Source of the DNA: Cycas panzhihuaensis
Lineage: Eukaryota; Cycadophyta
Reading direction: 5' to 3'
NCBI GenBank assembly: GCA_023213395.1
Contig: CM041465.1
Location: 100,881,741 to 100,945,740, forward strand
Length of the DNA stretch: 64,000 bases
This document shows positions 46,441 through 58,131 of this stretch, piece after piece (the first letter of the stretch is position 1; each line of letters begins with the position of its first letter). Under the pieces are notes generated by a model. The model did no database searches, was not told the origin of the DNA, and saw only the letters and a list, made by a program, of their open reading frames with translations. Position numbers and translations under genes: made by a program.

Positions 46441-47650
46441 TCATTTTAGAGTGAAGGAGAGCATGACTATTCTACTCAGAAGTAGAAAGAGTCACATATA
46501 AAACGTCTTTAGGAATTTACCATTTATGACTTTCTCAAATTCAAGACCCTCCAATGTTGCTATCTTATGGGCGCCATTTTCAAGGTTCTTGAGAATGATA
46601 AAAGGGCCAACTCGCTTATGTCTAAACTTGGATAGGCCATCATGGAGGTACTCAAGCTTGAGGATGTGTTCCCTAAGATTTAGAGGGCAAGGATAAAGAT
46701 GTTTATTGCACATCCTTCATGCCTTAGCCTTAGAAGTAAGGTTCGCTTGGTAAGCCATCAAGTGTTTCTCATCTAAGGATTTGAGATTAAGAAGGCCAGC
46801 CTCGCGGTAAGATTCCTCCTCAACAAGACCTCGAAAGGAGACCTACAAGGAAGGGATTTGAACTTCCAAAGGGAGGACTATTTTGGTCCCATACACAATG
46901 GAGAACAGGGTTATTTTCATCACGATGCAAATGGAAGTATGATAAGCCCATAGGGTAGAAGGGAGTTAAAGGTGTTAATCCCTTTGGGATTGGGTAACCA
47001 TTTTCTTTAAAATATTAATAAGGATTTTGTTGAATGATTTGATTTGGCCATTAGCCTAGGGGTAATAAGGAGAGGAGGTTTTATGAGATATCTTGAACTT
47101 CTCACAAAGTTCATCTACCTCCTTCTTATAAAAAGGTATGCCATTATCTATGATCAAGATGTCTAGGACCCCAAATCGATAGATAATGTGTTGATAGAGA
47201 AAGGTAGCAATGACCTTGCTAACAATAGATGATAGAGGGGATGCCTCAGCCCATTTGGTAAAGTATTCTATTGTAGTTAAAATAAACTTTTGTTGCAATA
47301 ATGGGGGTGGGGTTATGGCTCTAATAAGGTTTAATCCCCATTGGGAAAAAGGCCATGGGGAAATAATAGGATGCAGGGCCTTAGAAGGCGAGTGAATAAC
47401 ATTAGCATACTTTTGGCACCTTCGACAATGCTATGTATAAGCATATGCATCCTTGAAGAGGGACGGCCAGTAGCATCCCATGCAAAGGATCCTTTGGGCC
47501 ATGGATTGGCCACCAAATTGACCTCTGCAAATGCCACTTTGACACTCACGAGGGATTTGATTTGCTTCGTCAGGATTGATGCAGCAAAGGAGAATTCCAT
47601 CAAAGGATCTATTATACAATACCTCCTTTATAAGGAAGTATTACCTTTTA
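46441..47650 (-). pseudogene. Integrase of E4, truncated
   Basis: C-terminal block HILKLEYLHDGLSKF, GPFIILKNLENGAHKIATLE and KFLKTFYM (46492-46713); core FILTTIEYFTKWAEASPLSS, ILIIDNGIPFYKKEVDELCE and SHKTSSPYYP (47056-47298). The N-terminal part has SGICRGQFGGQSMAQRILCM (47431-47619). The Trp before the first catalytic Asp is TGG here, unlike in both composite interiors. Homology stops at about 47650, where the opposite-strand element E5 begins; RT, protease, gag and 5' LTR are missing. Confidence 0.82.
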
Positions 47651-48480
47651 TCAAGTAGCTCAAACTCCTCCTTATGGAAAGGGTATTAAGGGTAAACACC
47701 CACCTTCTACTAAGAAGAAGTGGTCAATTTATTTTCCGTGATAATACCAATTGCTGGACCCAACACCCTAAGCTCATACTTCCACATGGACCTATTGTGC
47801 AACCTACCTTAAAGCCCAATATTGAATAGCCTATTTATAAAGACCCCTTCCTAAATAATCAAGATTAAAAACCATAAGCCCAAAGAGGTAGAGGAAGTAT
47901 ACAACCCTCAAGACATCTTACTTTAAGGTAATGCTAAGATTTATTCAAGTAAACTAACTAGACATATAGAAAACCCAATCCCCAAGTGATCAAGAGTCCA
48001 ACGAGGCTTCCTAATGCTATAATTCTAAATGGAAGTTATTTATTCAAATGTTGGAAACCACCTAAATTTATACCCTAAATAATGCCTAAGTAACTAAAGA
48101 AGCTAAAGAGGCATCCACTTCACAAATACCATCACATGGGTCTCAACCAACTAAATTTTCCCTTCTAGTAAAGACCATTCTTATTTGATTAGGCTGGTAT
48201 GACATGAGAAGGGTCCTCCCCTAGACTATTAGTAAATGGAAGTCCTTCTTTATTATAGAAGAACTTCAATATGTCTTAGTAGGTATGTCCATGATAGGCA
48301 TATTTCGAGGCTATCTAGACTAATAATATTAACAATTAGAGGCCTTAGGATATAACAGGGTACTAATCCATTCTATTTGGACTAACTTATCTATAATAAA
48401 AGAAAAACCCTCACAATTTTTTATCCATAAGATCTCCCAAAAAGTAAAAAGTGAAGTTTACTCTCCCAAATTTTCATTAC
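47651..48480 (+). pseudogene. E5 gag C-terminal part, very decayed
   Basis: On the plus strand, sequence homologous to the gag knuckle region (KKKW at about 47722, then KPNIE, PIYKDPF) is recognisable at DNA level against the complement of 15500-15720. Stops occur every few codons. Base composition is markedly more AT-rich than to the left. Confidence 0.6.
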
Positions 48481-48860
48481 AATGGAAACTCTAGAATATG
48501 TACTTAAGAGGACAACAATTGATGATGGGTCAGTTATTAATTCCATGACAATAAAAATACTAGAAGTATAGGGCATTAATAACCTGGAGCCTCTTCCTTA
48601 AAAATGCCAAGGATATGATGGTATTTCAAAAGTCCCAATTGGAAATGTTATAATCCCACTCACATTTAAGGATAAATTTATACTTATAGAGATTATGGTT
48701 CTTGGTGTAGAAGTGGATTACAATTTACTTCTTGGAAGAACATGGCTAAACCTAATCAGAGCTATTTATTCCTCCCTTTAGGGATAACTTAAATTCATCC
48801 ATAATAATAAAGTTTGTATGGTCAAGCAGTAAGAATAAGGTTAATTAGACCCCCAACTAA
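48481..48860 (+). pseudogene. E5 aspartic protease
   Basis: RTTIDDGSVINSM (active site D-D-G here), then NNLEPLP, KCQGYDGISKVPIGNVIIPL, TFKDKF and GVEVDYNLLLGRTWLN, then GQLKFIHNNK. One TAG and one TAA are included. It is the same family as the elements to the left, on the other strand. Confidence 0.8.
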
Positions 48861-50340
48861 CCAAATAAAATATATTTTACCAAAACAAAGGATGGGTATA
48901 AATTAGATTTCCTATTTTAAGATGATGGGCCCAAGTTTGGTTAAGATCTAGGCCTCCTCTAGTTAGAAGTTATTTACTTTGCAACTATTGGCATGGGAAG
49001 CTATAGATACCCCAAGGTCCTCAATGACCTTAGATTTAAGTTTGAATAATGTCCTATATGGTATGTAGCCATGATCAATAGAGATAAAGGTATAACTTTC
49101 TCCACCATTACTCATTCCTCTCTAGATTCCCTTTAAGGAGTTCTTTTTTCACTTCTCCCATAGGAGACACATTTAACTAAACATCCACTCTCTTATGAGT
49201 TTGATCTATCTCAAACCTTGGGGTCTACCCTTAATAAGGAAGCACATTAGGTTTTCCCTTATCAAAGATCTTATCTTTCGTATCATAAATAATTCCTTAT
49301 TCATAATAGACACCCAAATTTTTTTAAGTTAGAAGATGAATGACCAATTGATACTAGATCCATGATATTTATAGGTTATTCTCAACTAGTTTTAAGTACC
49401 TCTATACATCTAAGAACTTCCAAGGTAGTTACCTATTTGGATGATATGTTGAGAGCCATAGACACCCAAGAAGACTAAACAAGAGACCATGATGTTATAC
49501 TCCAAAGCTACAGGATATATGAAACATGTCTTGGTCCTAATACCCTTAAATTTCATTATTTATTTGTTGGCTTTGAGATAGTATTGAATCTAGAAAAAGA
49601 ACCAATGAGGAACATCTATCCCAAAAAGTCCATATGCTTTGCCAAGATTTGGATTTTCTTAATCTAGAGGTCATCCAAATAGATACTTCCCATGTTCTCC
49701 CTAATTATGATTCTTCATCTTTACATAAAGAGATCATTGGGCATGATCTACTACTTAACCATATTATGGATACCTCCCATGATCTCCCCCTCCTCGAGGA
49801 AGGTTCCAAGCCATTGCCTCTTTATGATAGACTAATTGATAAACATGTATCATCTAAATCTCTTCTAAAGGATCTGTAGCTTCCCCCTCTATAAGATAGC
49901 TTTCTGACCAAGGCCACTTACATGTGTTATTAATGCCACCCTTAAGGTTCTTCAACCTCAATGAAATATTCATTATGTTTCTTTGATTAGTGGGCCAATC
50001 AATCTATTGATTCTCCTCCCTAAGCTCAAGACTCTTTAACCAAAGCCAAAATCATTAACAACAATAACTAATTTGAAAATTATAAGGCCATATTAGAGCA
50101 TCTTATTAGGGACTTCCCTAACTTATACCTAACCATTAGAAGTTAGGGTTTCAAAAATATCTTGTTATAAGTTCCTCACTAGTTAATCCTTACTTAGTAG
50201 AAGTTATCCTTAATCTATCAATTAATCATGCCTCTCTTTATTCTAAGTAATGGGATGTGCTTCTACTAGGAGAAATTATAAATATTTTTATTAAAGTAGG
50301 AGCTAAATATATCCATTAATAAATCAAGTAATATATGAAA
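48861..50340 (+). pseudogene. E5 protease-RT linker, mostly unreadable
   Basis: GSYRYPKVLNDLRFKFE (about 48990) matches GSYGYL of the other copies. After that there are inserted or heavily diverged stretches, including a 81-codon frame at 49634-49879 without recognisable motifs. The linker is longer than in interior 1. Confidence 0.45.
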
Positions 50341-51180
50341 CTCTTTTGAGAATTTTAAGATGTATTTGCATGGGATTATTTTGACATGAAGGGCATAGAA
50401 CTTGAGATTATCACCTACAATCTTGCTACTCTCCTAAGAGATAAACCAATTAGGTATAAATAATGGCCCACTCACCGTAAACTCTTTGCCATTGTGAAAA
50501 TAAATGTCAAGAAGCTCCATAGTATTGGCCTAATTAAATCCATTAATTATCCTCATAAGGTCTTAAATATAGTCCCAATTACTAAGAAAAATAGAGTAAT
50601 TCATATTTGCATTGACATTTGAGATATAAATAACACTTATCCTAAATGCAATTCTTCATTATCATATATCAATCAAATAATCAATAGGACAATAGGGTTT
50701 GAGATTATGTCACTTATGGATGGCTTTTCAAGCTACAATTAGATCTAGATATCACTTGAAGATTGCCATAAAATTACTTTCATAATTCCTTGGAGTGATT
50801 TTACTTATAAAGCAATGCCTTTGGCCTAAATAATATTGGGGTGACTTATTAAAATGCTATGCACTTTATGTTCAATAACTATATCAATAAAACTCTTAAG
50901 GTATATATGGATGATTTGAATGGAATCTCCCATAACTGAGAGAATCACTCCTTCGACTGCAAAAAAAAAATTACAAGATACCAAAAATATCATCTAAGTT
51001 TGAATCCTCATAAATACATATTTGTTATTACAATGGGTAAAATCTTATGGCTCATCTTATTAAAAGAAAGAATCAATATTGGTCCTAAGAATGTGAGGGC
51101 TATCCTCAAGATGCACCCTCTTAAGACCTAAATACAAGTTAAGTCATTCCTTAGGAGACTAAGTTTCCTTAAACATTTCT
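50341..51180 (+). pseudogene. E5 reverse transcriptase
   Basis: FAWDYFDMKGIELEIITYNL, then LHSIGLIKSINYPHKVLNIV, VIHICIDI, NQIINRTIGFEIMSLMDGFS, LKVYMDDLNGIS with both catalytic Asp, and HLSLNPHKYIF. Stops and small indels occur throughout. Confidence 0.8.
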
Positions 51181-51720
51181 TGGCAGATTTTACCTTGAAT
51201 ACAAAGCCTCTTAAGAATATCCTAAAGAAGGGGATCCTTTTAATTTATACACTAGTTAGCTAGGCATCCTTTAAGGAACTTAAAAGGGTCTTGGTCTCGA
51301 TTCCAACCCTAGAACTGCCCTAGTTTAGTAAGCCCTTTATCTTATATACCTCTTCCATAAGGGAATTACTTAAGGTTATGCTTCCCCAAGAGGATGATTT
51401 GGGCATTGAATAGAAAATATATTTTATTAAATATACACTTATGGTACAGAGCTTAACTATACACTTATAGAAAAGGAATGTCTTTCCCTTGTTTATACCA
51501 CAAAGAAACTAAGTCATTACCTCTTAAAAAATGTTACCAAAGTAATCATCCAATCTAACCTATTATACTTTATCATATTAAAATCCCATCTTACAAGATG
51601 AGTTAGGAAGTGGTTATCCCTCCTCCAAGAGTATGACCTTTAAATCATTAACAAAAAATTTAGGATAGGGATGGTCATTGCTAAGTAGTTGGCTCACACA
51701 TCTCTTTCCAATCCCACTAA
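51181..51720 (+). pseudogene. E5 RNase H
   Basis: FITTLNTKPLKNILKKGILL-like connection, FSKPFILYTSS, ELNYTLIEKECLSLVYTTKK and RKWLSLLQEYDL are readable across frames. The TAG in VIAK*LAHTS matches the codon that is also TAG in interiors 1 and 2. Confidence 0.7.
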
Positions 51721-52435
51721 CATACCCATTGATGATTCACTACTAGATAGGTCAATTGTGTTCCATGAAGGGTTAAAGGCCAAAGGCTAGTCAATGATAA
51801 ATGATATGGTGATATTGTTTGATATCTCACTCATTAAGTCTATCATAATGAAGAAAATGACAAAGTAAAAGTACATATTAGAGTCATGATAGGTTAATAT
51901 TTATTGATCCACCACACGCTCTATAAACACTCATTTAAGGGGGTTCTTCTTAAATATATTAATTGTAAATAGACTCATGCGATCCTCTATAGATGCCATG
52001 ACACCTTCTGTGGAGGGAACTTTGGTAGATAATCTATAGCCTAAAGGATCTTATACGTAGGTTTCTTCTAGCCTACATTATTTAAAGACACCTATACTTA
52101 TATGTTGAAGTATGAGAAGTGCCAAGAGCATTCAAACATCATTAGGAGACCTTTTAAGGCCTTACATACAATAATTTTACTTTGGCCTTTCTCTGAATAT
52201 GGAATGGATCTAATTAAAGCTATCACACCCCCATCCTCTTCATAATATAAATTTATATTAATGACAACTAAATATTTTATAAAGTGGGTAGAAGTAGTTA
52301 CTCTCTCCTCAACCACTTAAAAAGTTATTATGACATTTATTTTTCAAAATAATATTTGTAGGTTTAGAGTCTTATACATCTTGATCATGGACAACAAAAT
52401 CCTATTCTATAACAAGGAGGCAGATGAGCTTTATT
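51721..52435 (+). pseudogene. E5 integrase, truncated
   Basis: CHDTFCGGNFG (HHCC part), YLKYEKCQEHSNIIRRPF, GMDLIKAI, FILMTTKYFIKWVEVV and LIMDNKILFYNKEADEL are visible. Homology ends abruptly at 52435, before the catalytic Glu block. Confidence 0.75.
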
Positions 52436-52920
52436 GCACTCTGCAATGAGTATAAATTAGTTGGACACTTCATGATAGGTATAAACTAGTTAGAAACTCT
52501 ACAATGAATATAAATTAATCGTGTTCCATCATGAGAGTAAGCTATCATTCATAAAGCTTGTTTATAAAGAAAAAAAGAATCAAAATATTTTAAATATAAA
52601 AAAACTAAAAACATGCACTATGCAATGAGTATAAATAAGCTACTCTCTATAATAAGTATAAATTAATTGAGCTCCTCTATAAGCTTAAGTTGGAACATCT
52701 CTCCAAACACTAATTATTAATGAGGTAAAAGCTATAGGGCCTTGATAGTGGTAGGTATAGACTAAAAATCCCTTATGAGCCTAAAAAACCTACTTGCATT
52801 ACTTTATCATGAGCCTTGTAACCCCTTTTGTGTATTCTCCAAAGGGAGCACTATGCTCCTCTATAAGTCTAGACTAGGACTCATACTTTACCACGAGTAT
52901 AAACTACCATATGAATATAT
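52436..52920. repeat. Diverged short tandem-like repeats
   Basis: Variants of a ~28-31 bp unit with the core ATGAGTATAAATTAG recur (52446, 52473, 52504, 52627, 52657, 52900). CTCTGCA/CTCTACA-type sequence lies between them. It starts exactly where the integrase homology stops. It could be part of the E6 LTR. Confidence 0.45.
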
Positions 52921-53690
52921 ATATTTTAAAATAAAAAAGGAAAAAATATAAAAATATAAAATATACCATCTCTAAAAAGAGATTAAACTATTATCATGAC
53001 ATTTGAGTTTTATTTAGTATTATATATACACTTACAACAATCGATAAATTACATAAAAGATGCATAACTTTTTTAAATAATAGAGAAGATAAAAAAATCA
53101 ATGGCATAAGAGTCATAATGATGAAATCTTAAATGAACATCTTATATATGCAAGTATATAATAAAGATATAATATATCATGTCAAGGGAGCTTATGCTTT
53201 TGTGAGGGTATACAAACAAAGCTTACATGAGCTATATAATAACTTATCCTAACCCTTGTAATGTTGGCTTGCCTCTTCAAAAAAGAATATATTATACATA
53301 TGTTAAGAGCCCCTTTCACTACCACTCCTCTATAGATGTATCTAAGCTATTGTTACATAACCACTAGTGGTTAGTAGAACTCTTATAAAGGTATTCCTTA
53401 TTAGTGAGAGGTGGATATTAATGTTAACCATTAAATGGTGTGCATAAGTCACCTAGGTCTATCAATAAAAACAAAGGCCAAATGCCTCTCCAATAAGATT
53501 CATAAAATAAATAGCCATTTTTCTTATTTAAGGCCCCATGGATGTAAAAGAAGCTAGTTCTAGAATGTAAAATTACTGCCACCATTTAGTGTGATCTTTT
53601 GGTGCTTATTTTATATTCATTTATGCTTTTTTCTATGTTCTACTTTTCTATTTTTAGTTTATATGTGAAGAATTCCTAGAAGGTACCATA
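52921..53690 (+). repeat. Probable LTR of E6 (left border unknown)
   Basis: AT-rich. TATTTAA at 53525-53531 is followed by GGCCCCATGGATGTAAAAG and then T-rich sequence before the PBS-like motif at 53696, the expected order promoter-R-U5-PBS. The partner LTR is not in the window, so borders are a guess. Confidence 0.4.
53525..53531 (+). promoter_or_regulatory. TATA-like box of E6 LTR
   Basis: TATTTAA about 170 bp before the PBS-like motif. Confidence 0.35.
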
Positions 53691-53695
53691 TCAAG

Positions 53696-53710
53696 TGTTA
53701 TCAAAGCCAA
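53696..53710 (+). promoter_or_regulatory. Degenerate initiator-Met tRNA primer-binding site (E6)
   Basis: TGTTATCAAAGCCAA differs from the usual TGGTATCAGAGCCA at two positions. This PBS type is common in chromoviruses and Copia elements and is different from the family on the left. Confidence 0.5.
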
Positions 53711-55060
53711 GTTATGTGATTGAGAGGAGCTGCTTAATGGGCAAAAGTCAAATTTTTTTTCCATCCAAGTTGAGTGCTCTCTCTACCTAAGTAGAGATTG
53801 AGGAAAGATCTTCTCTTAGTACTCTCTCCAATGTGGATTAAGGAATGGAACCAACACCATTTCAAAGTCATAAAGGAAGGAGAATTTTCCCCTAAGTAAT
53901 ATCCAATACTTTTATTTTTTTGTATTTGATTTAATTTAATTAGTTTATTTCAAATTTAGTACTGGTATCATCAGCACAAGGGTAGATAACTTTACTCGGC
54001 ATCTATCTTTCTCCCTTATACTCCTTATTTCTAGGTAGATAACTCTGTGTGGCAACTACCTAAAATAGTTAGGTAGATACCCTATACCAAGGGTTTATAA
54101 AAATCATAGGGATGGTCATTCTGGCAAAGTGTACCATGGATTTTCTACCTCTTGCATGAAGGACTAAAGATAACACTCCTAACAAATAGAACCTAGCTAT
54201 AGAATTATACCTCCATATATCTTTATGTATATAGGAAAACCCCTATAGGTCTTGAATCCTTCCTAGTATTAGCAACCTACTAACTACTAAAGTCCTATAG
54301 TACAATGGTCACTAGTTAGTGCCACAAAGCTACCTACCCCAAATTTCTACATAAGAAGTTTATTAATAAGCCTACAAGACTCATCATACCTTATCTAGTG
54401 GTTGGTAGGACACCTTGTACTACTCACATCTTACTTCAAATGCTCTACTTTCTAATTAAGATCTAAAGACACACACACACATACATACACAAAAAGAGGG
54501 TCATTTCATAGTCTATAAAGAATTCTAATTTTTAAAATACTTCTTAGATTTAGAAACTACTGGTGTAGTTAGACTTGTGGTAAAAAAAAAAAAAAAATCC
54601 ATGCCCAAAAATACCCTTAGTGACTTATACATCTTATTTCGATTAGTACGTTGTGTTGATTATTTTTCACTTAGGTAGTTTTAACCTAAATTTTAAGATA
54701 CAATGAGATATATATATCCCTTAGGCCTCACTAGCTAAAAATTTTACTTAAAACCCACCTACCCATCTCGATGAGATTCTTGCACTCATTTTGGTATATT
54801 AGGTGAGTCCATTATATTTTTTGGGTCAACCGGCTATAGACACCTCAACCCCCACCCCTTCTCATCCCCTCATTCAACCCTAAACTTCTCTAAATCCCTT
54901 TCTTCCTATCTATCTCTACTTTGTTGCTCTATTTTTTTTCCTCTTCCCACTTCATGCAATCCTCTCCTTATATTTAGTCTCACTTTGAATAATCCTATTT
55001 ACTTATAAAAGTTAGTGTTTATAATCAATGATAGTACCTAACCAAACTGATAAATTCTAG
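53711..55060. other. E6 leader or unrelated AT-rich sequence
   Basis: No coding homology recognised. It contains TAGATAACTCTGTGTGGCAA-type sequence twice (about 53980 and 54035), a (CA)n run at 54469-54490 and a 15-base A run near 54583. Confidence 0.4.
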
Positions 55061-56110
55061 TAACTCAAAAATAATCTTATATCCATTAAGGATGGGTTCA
55101 CAACCATTCAAGAAGAGATCACCAACAATAACAACAACTAGAATTAGAAAGAATTTATAGCCATAAAAAGTAATTTTTGAATCATCAAACTTGATCTTGT
55201 ATAGTTTTCATAACTGCTCCAATAGATAGTCAACCAAGCTAGTGCCTCAAATCTAGTAAGGCTAGCCAACCAACAATAGACATAACCATCTCTTCCATTC
55301 TAGAGTTATCAATCATAGTAACCCTTTTATCATAAGATCAAAATTCCCATCTTTGATCCAAAGTTAAATAAGGATAATGTAAGGAGTTGGATTAGCAAAT
55401 TAAAGTCATATTTTAGACTCCACCATATGTCGATCAATGACTAGCTCACCTTTGTATCTATCTATCTAGATGGATAGGCTTATCATTGGTTTAAGTGGTG
55501 GTAAAAAGAATACCTTATAAATCAATCTTAGGATCAATTTTATAAAAGCTTCTTTAAGTAATATGAGGACACATAGAAAGAAAATTTTTTTCTCCAACTC
55601 ACTTGATTGAAATAGTCCTTAATAGTAGAAGCTTTTACTAATACATTCTAAGCTCTCTAAAATAGGGTCAATATGCAGCTCAATCAACTAATCTTAGTTG
55701 AAATCTGTATAGTTAAACTCAAAGAATGCATCCTGATGCATTTAAAAACATTCTTACCAAATACTTTAAGATAGGCCATATCCATGACCAAAGCAACTAA
55801 AGTAAAATGTATAATAAAGCACACCTTCATCTCTCAATACTATAAACCATTATACTATCTCTCTCACCTAATAGGTACCTAATGACTATGGCTTTGATGG
55901 GAGGATCATTAAGATGATTTCTCCATAATAAAATGCTCCACAACCAAAGAATTACCAACTAAACAAACCATTGGGTTTGAGCAAGTAACCTCCATCAAAG
56001 CCAACAAATGTTAGGAAGTTAGCCTTTACATTCAATGTGAAAAAAAATGGACTTTCAGACATGGTAGGGTATGTAAAACAAAATGTATGGTCTTCACCAT
56101 TAATCCTACA
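55061..56110 (+). pseudogene. E6 gag (different Ty3/gypsy lineage)
   Basis: FDPKLNKDNVRSWISKLKSY (about 55355) is a capsid-type start, followed by AYHWFKW-like sequence. A zinc knuckle C-x2-C-x4-HG-x-C-like segment (IQCEKKWTFRHGRVC, about 56025-56075) ends it, in the style C-x2-C-x-EKW-x3-H of chromovirus gag. Stops are very frequent. It has no similarity to gag of the left-hand family. Confidence 0.6.
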
Positions 56111-56410
56111 ACATTAATTGATGAAGATCTTGATATAAATAATGAGCTTGAGGGAGACCTAACCATAGATCCTACCATTGATACTAAGCTAGAACCTAAA
56201 GTTTCCCTTTCTATTATTTCCTATGTTGTCTCTTCTACATCCTACCTTGAGCCTCTCTGAGTCAAGGTACCTTGAAGAAGACCCCTATAACCATCCTAAT
56301 TGATGGTATTATATTTCTTAACTTTATCAATATCTCCCTAGTCAGACAACTTAATTTATACATAGTGTTAAAACATATGGATTTAAAGATTACCTTTGAA
56401 ACCCTAATGA
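56111..56410 (+). pseudogene. E6 protease
   Basis: TPITILIDGIIFLNFINISL and VRQLNLYIVLKHMDLKITFE fit the retropepsin pattern LIDSGATHNFIS followed by a V-x-x-L-x-L block. Ser-Gly-Ala is lost. Confidence 0.55.
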
Positions 56411-57360
56411 AAAATATAAATGAAGTATGAGGCAAATAAAACAATAAAATAATAAATAAAATAAACAAGGATGAAGTATGTACAAAACATAATACAATAA
56501 TAATATAGAAAAATAATCACCTTCCAAATTATTGTATTAGGCATGAATACATACTTATAGTACATTTGACCTTATACTTGATCAATAAGATGTAGGAACC
56601 CCTAAGTTCATGAAGGGGACATTTACATGAATAGGTGTACTTCACATGCACACATCTCAATAATAAAAAATACCTATGAGAGTTAAGGGAAATAATTAAC
56701 TAAATATATAAATCAACATTAAATACTATGTTTTAACATATAGTACCAAAAATTAGGGTCACGTATTCCTTACCAAGATACTACAAACTCTACTGTGTAG
56801 GCCTTGTTAAAAATCTCCACATCTAGATTGGCACATACTAATTGGATTTTAATTTTTATGCCCTCTCCATAGAAGGATTAGATACCATCCTAAGAGTTTA
56901 ATAGCTCCAAACCCTTGGCACTTATATCACTAATAGTTTTGCTGCTAATCAATTCATTCTATTTAAAGACCACTTTGGATAAACATATAAACTACATAGA
57001 CTTCAACCGTCTCCTAATAAACTCTTAACCCTAAAACAAATGAGTAAATAACTAAATAATAGCATTGATTACATAGTCCACCTCAATAATATTCAACCTT
57101 AATCTAACATTCATCTTGGTATTTAAATTATCCTCACCAAGTATCAATCTATTTTTGAACCACTTCTTAGCAACCCCCCCCCTCTGCCAATTAAAACCAA
57201 GGTTTCAATTATACCATTGAACTCAAAAACCCCCATAACCCCATTAACCTATGATCTTATCATAACTCCTACTTTCAAAAAAAAAAAAAAAATCAAATAA
57301 ATCATAATAAAACTTATGGATATGGGGATAATCCAACCCAGTAAAAGCCTTTTATATAGC
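56411..57360. other. E6 protease-RT interval, unreadable
   Basis: AT-rich with many stops in all frames; short fragments only. A C8 run near 57174 and an A15 run near 57278 are present. Confidence 0.4.
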
Positions 57361-58131
57361 CTCTATTGTGCTTGTTATGAGAAAAGATGACTCATTTTAC
57401 CTCTGAGTTAATTATCAGGAGTTTAATAAACTAATAACTGAAACCAAATTCTTTAATCCTTATATCAATGATATGTTAGATAAAATTCATAGGGAAACCA
57501 TTTTTTCCAAATTAGACCTCTAATCAAGGTATTATTAAATCCCTATTATCCTTGAAGGTTGTTATAAAACCACCTTTCAAATATACCATGGGCATTTTAA
57601 AATTTAGGTTATGTAATTTAGGTTGTGTAATGCCTTGATCATGCTTCAAGGCCTAATGAACAAGATCTTTGGTTTCCACCTTTCAAGTTCATCATTATCT
57701 TTTTTTTTGACATTCTTATCTATAGTTCTTGCACGTCTAACCATTTATAGCATCTAGAAATTACCCTTCAGCTTCTCTCCTAACATAAACTCTATGCCAA
57801 ACTGATTAAGTGTGAATTTAGGAAGATTACACTCTAATATTTGGGCCATATTATCTCAACAAAAGGAGTTTGGATAAACCTTGATAAAATTTTAATTATC
57901 ACCATGTGGCCCACCCCTGACAGTTTTGCTCAACTATGAGCTTTCCTTCGACTCATAGGTTTCCATCTTGGATTCATAGAAAATTATGCTTCCGTTACTA
58001 CCCCACTAATTAATTAGATTTATAAGGACTCTTTTTAATGGCTCCTTAATACCAAAGATGCATTCAACTATCTAAAATTGCTCATGTATACCACCCTTGT
58101 ATTAAACACCCTAAAATTTTCACAAGCATTC
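57361..58131 (+). pseudogene. E6 reverse transcriptase, truncated by E7
   Basis: VRKDDSFYL, VNYQEFNKLITETKFF, INDMLDKIHRETIFSKLDL, GCYKTTFQIYHGHFK, FFFDILIYSS (for YVDDILIYS), LSVNLGRLHSNIWAILSQQK and DFA-type FLRLIGF are in the order of a chromovirus-like RT. It stops at 58131 where the E7 LTR begins, so E7 entered this copy or a fragment of it. Confidence 0.75.

Noticed and set aside
49634-49879. 81-codon frame in E5 as a new gene
   Set aside because: It sits between protease and RT of a ruined element and shows no motif; chance openness in AT-shifted DNA or linker remnant is more likely.
54469-54490. (CA)n run as a functional element
   Set aside because: A simple microsatellite in decayed AT-rich DNA; nothing around it suggests function.
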